DNA of 6,583 nucleotides from Clostridium sp. (lineage in GTDB: Bacteria > Bacillota > Clostridia > Clostridiales > Clostridiaceae): contig JAAZGI010000475.1 in assembly GCA_012511315.1 (NCBI GenBank), forward strand, positions 1 to 6,583, in the 5' to 3' direction. The position numbers and the translations under genes are program-made. The stretch's first letter is position 1. Each line of letters begins with the position of its first letter. Of this stretch, positions 6,008 through 6,583 are shown piece after piece. Below the pieces are notes generated by a model. It ran no database searches. It saw only the letters and a list, made by a program, of their open reading frames with translations, and was not told the origin of the DNA.

Positions 6008-6583
6008 AGGGCCTCCTTACATTGTTTGTTTCGTTGATATATCTATTTTACCCTATATATGTGAACACAGGTTATAAAAATTAATGAATTTGAATTAAAA
6101 GTGATCTATTATTTAATTTAGATATTTGTTTTTAAAATAGGAGTTAGGACGCCGTGAAGGCCAGTGAAATTATTCTTTAGAAAGTTTAGAAAATAAAGAG
6201 CAACGAAAAAACACTGAGAAATGGCGATGAAAACGGAAGTAATGGCGAAAAAAGAAAATAAAACTAGGGTGAAATAGAAATAAGTGACAACAAATATAGA
6301 TGAACAGCTGAGTGACCTGTCTGTAGAAAAGGGGTAGGAATGGTTTATAAAAGGTTTGGGAGATAATGAATCGTTTAAACGGGAAAAGATGCACTCTGTG
6401 GTCTGCTGTGAGTTCCATTAAAAGACTCCAATTTTTAAAATGAATCGAATTGAGAGCTGTTTTAGAGTTGCAGAAGAAGAAAAAATGGTCTTTAAGAGCT
6501 TTTAGTATGAAAAATATATAGATTTTACGAAAACTTGGTAAACAAACTCTATAAAAGGAAAGTAAGCTCTATTTTTGTTTTAT
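6008..6583. other. Long region without a supported gene
   Basis: These 576 bases lie upstream of the hydrolase and run to the window edge. The first 110 or so are very AT-rich and must carry the hydrolase promoter. TAAAAT at 6050-6045 on the - strand could be its -10, but I find no convincing -35. From about 6180 to 6300 the + strand is roughly three-quarters purine by hand count. An 82-codon frame on the - strand (6418-6170) has a GGAG-like sequence before its ATG, but its Phe- and His-heavy product looks like the complement of that purine-rich DNA. The + strand frames are broken by stops at about the random rate. I see no RNA gene or strong hairpin. Confidence 0.6.

Noticed and set aside
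6063..6074. Second LexA-like site (GAAC-ACAG-GTTA) upstream of the hydrolase
   Set aside because: The right half-site lacks the final C, there is no clear promoter around it, and the gene has no DNA-repair link, so chance is more likely.
6221..6277. Lysine-rich 18-codon + strand frame starting ATGGCGATG
   Set aside because: It has no ribosome binding site, is very short and sits in a purine-rich stretch where Lys and Glu codons arise by composition.
6170..6418. 82-codon frame on the - strand with a GGAG-like sequence before its ATG
   Set aside because: The product is dominated by Phe, His, Leu, Ser and Arg and has no recognisable domain. It is the complement of purine-rich DNA, so it is probably not a gene.

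Overview
The window comes from a low-GC Gram-positive bacterium. It has AT-rich intergenic DNA, strong AGGAGG-type ribosome binding sites, intrinsic terminators, a VanW-domain lipoprotein and a Firmicutes-type LexA box. The Y-family polymerase and VanW subtypes look clostridial to me, but genus or species cannot be resolved from the sequence.

The left half (17-2942) reads on the + strand. A membrane-anchored TlpA/ResA-like thioredoxin (WCGPC) is followed after 3 nt by a CcdA-type membrane thiol-electron transporter. After a 79-nt gap with no visible terminator comes a VanW-domain lipoprotein with a TTG start. The first two genes form an extracytoplasmic thiol-reducing pair. The third is a likely cell-wall enzyme with exactly one cysteine besides its lipobox, so it is a plausible client of that pair.

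The right half reads on the - strand and converges on the left half. A 20-bp perfect hairpin (3122-3170) between the two blocks is a bidirectional terminator. From right to left, the - strand carries an N-terminally anchored alpha/beta hydrolase (6007-5054), a hairpin terminator (4842-4878), and then a Y-family translesion polymerase (4760-3540) followed by an 87-aa protein of unknown function (3512-3249). The polymerase promoter is clear: a perfect TATAAT, a TTTACT -35 and a 17-bp spacer holding a GAAC-N4-GTTC LexA box. The polymerase and the small gene are 27 nt apart and therefore look like an SOS-induced operon.

The last 576 bases (6008-6583) hold no gene that I can support. Part of that stretch is strongly purine-skewed on the + strand. 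I see no RNA genes, insertion sequences, CRISPR arrays or attachment sites. The most rewarding leads are the small polymerase-linked protein and the possible redox link between TlpA/CcdA and the VanW protein.
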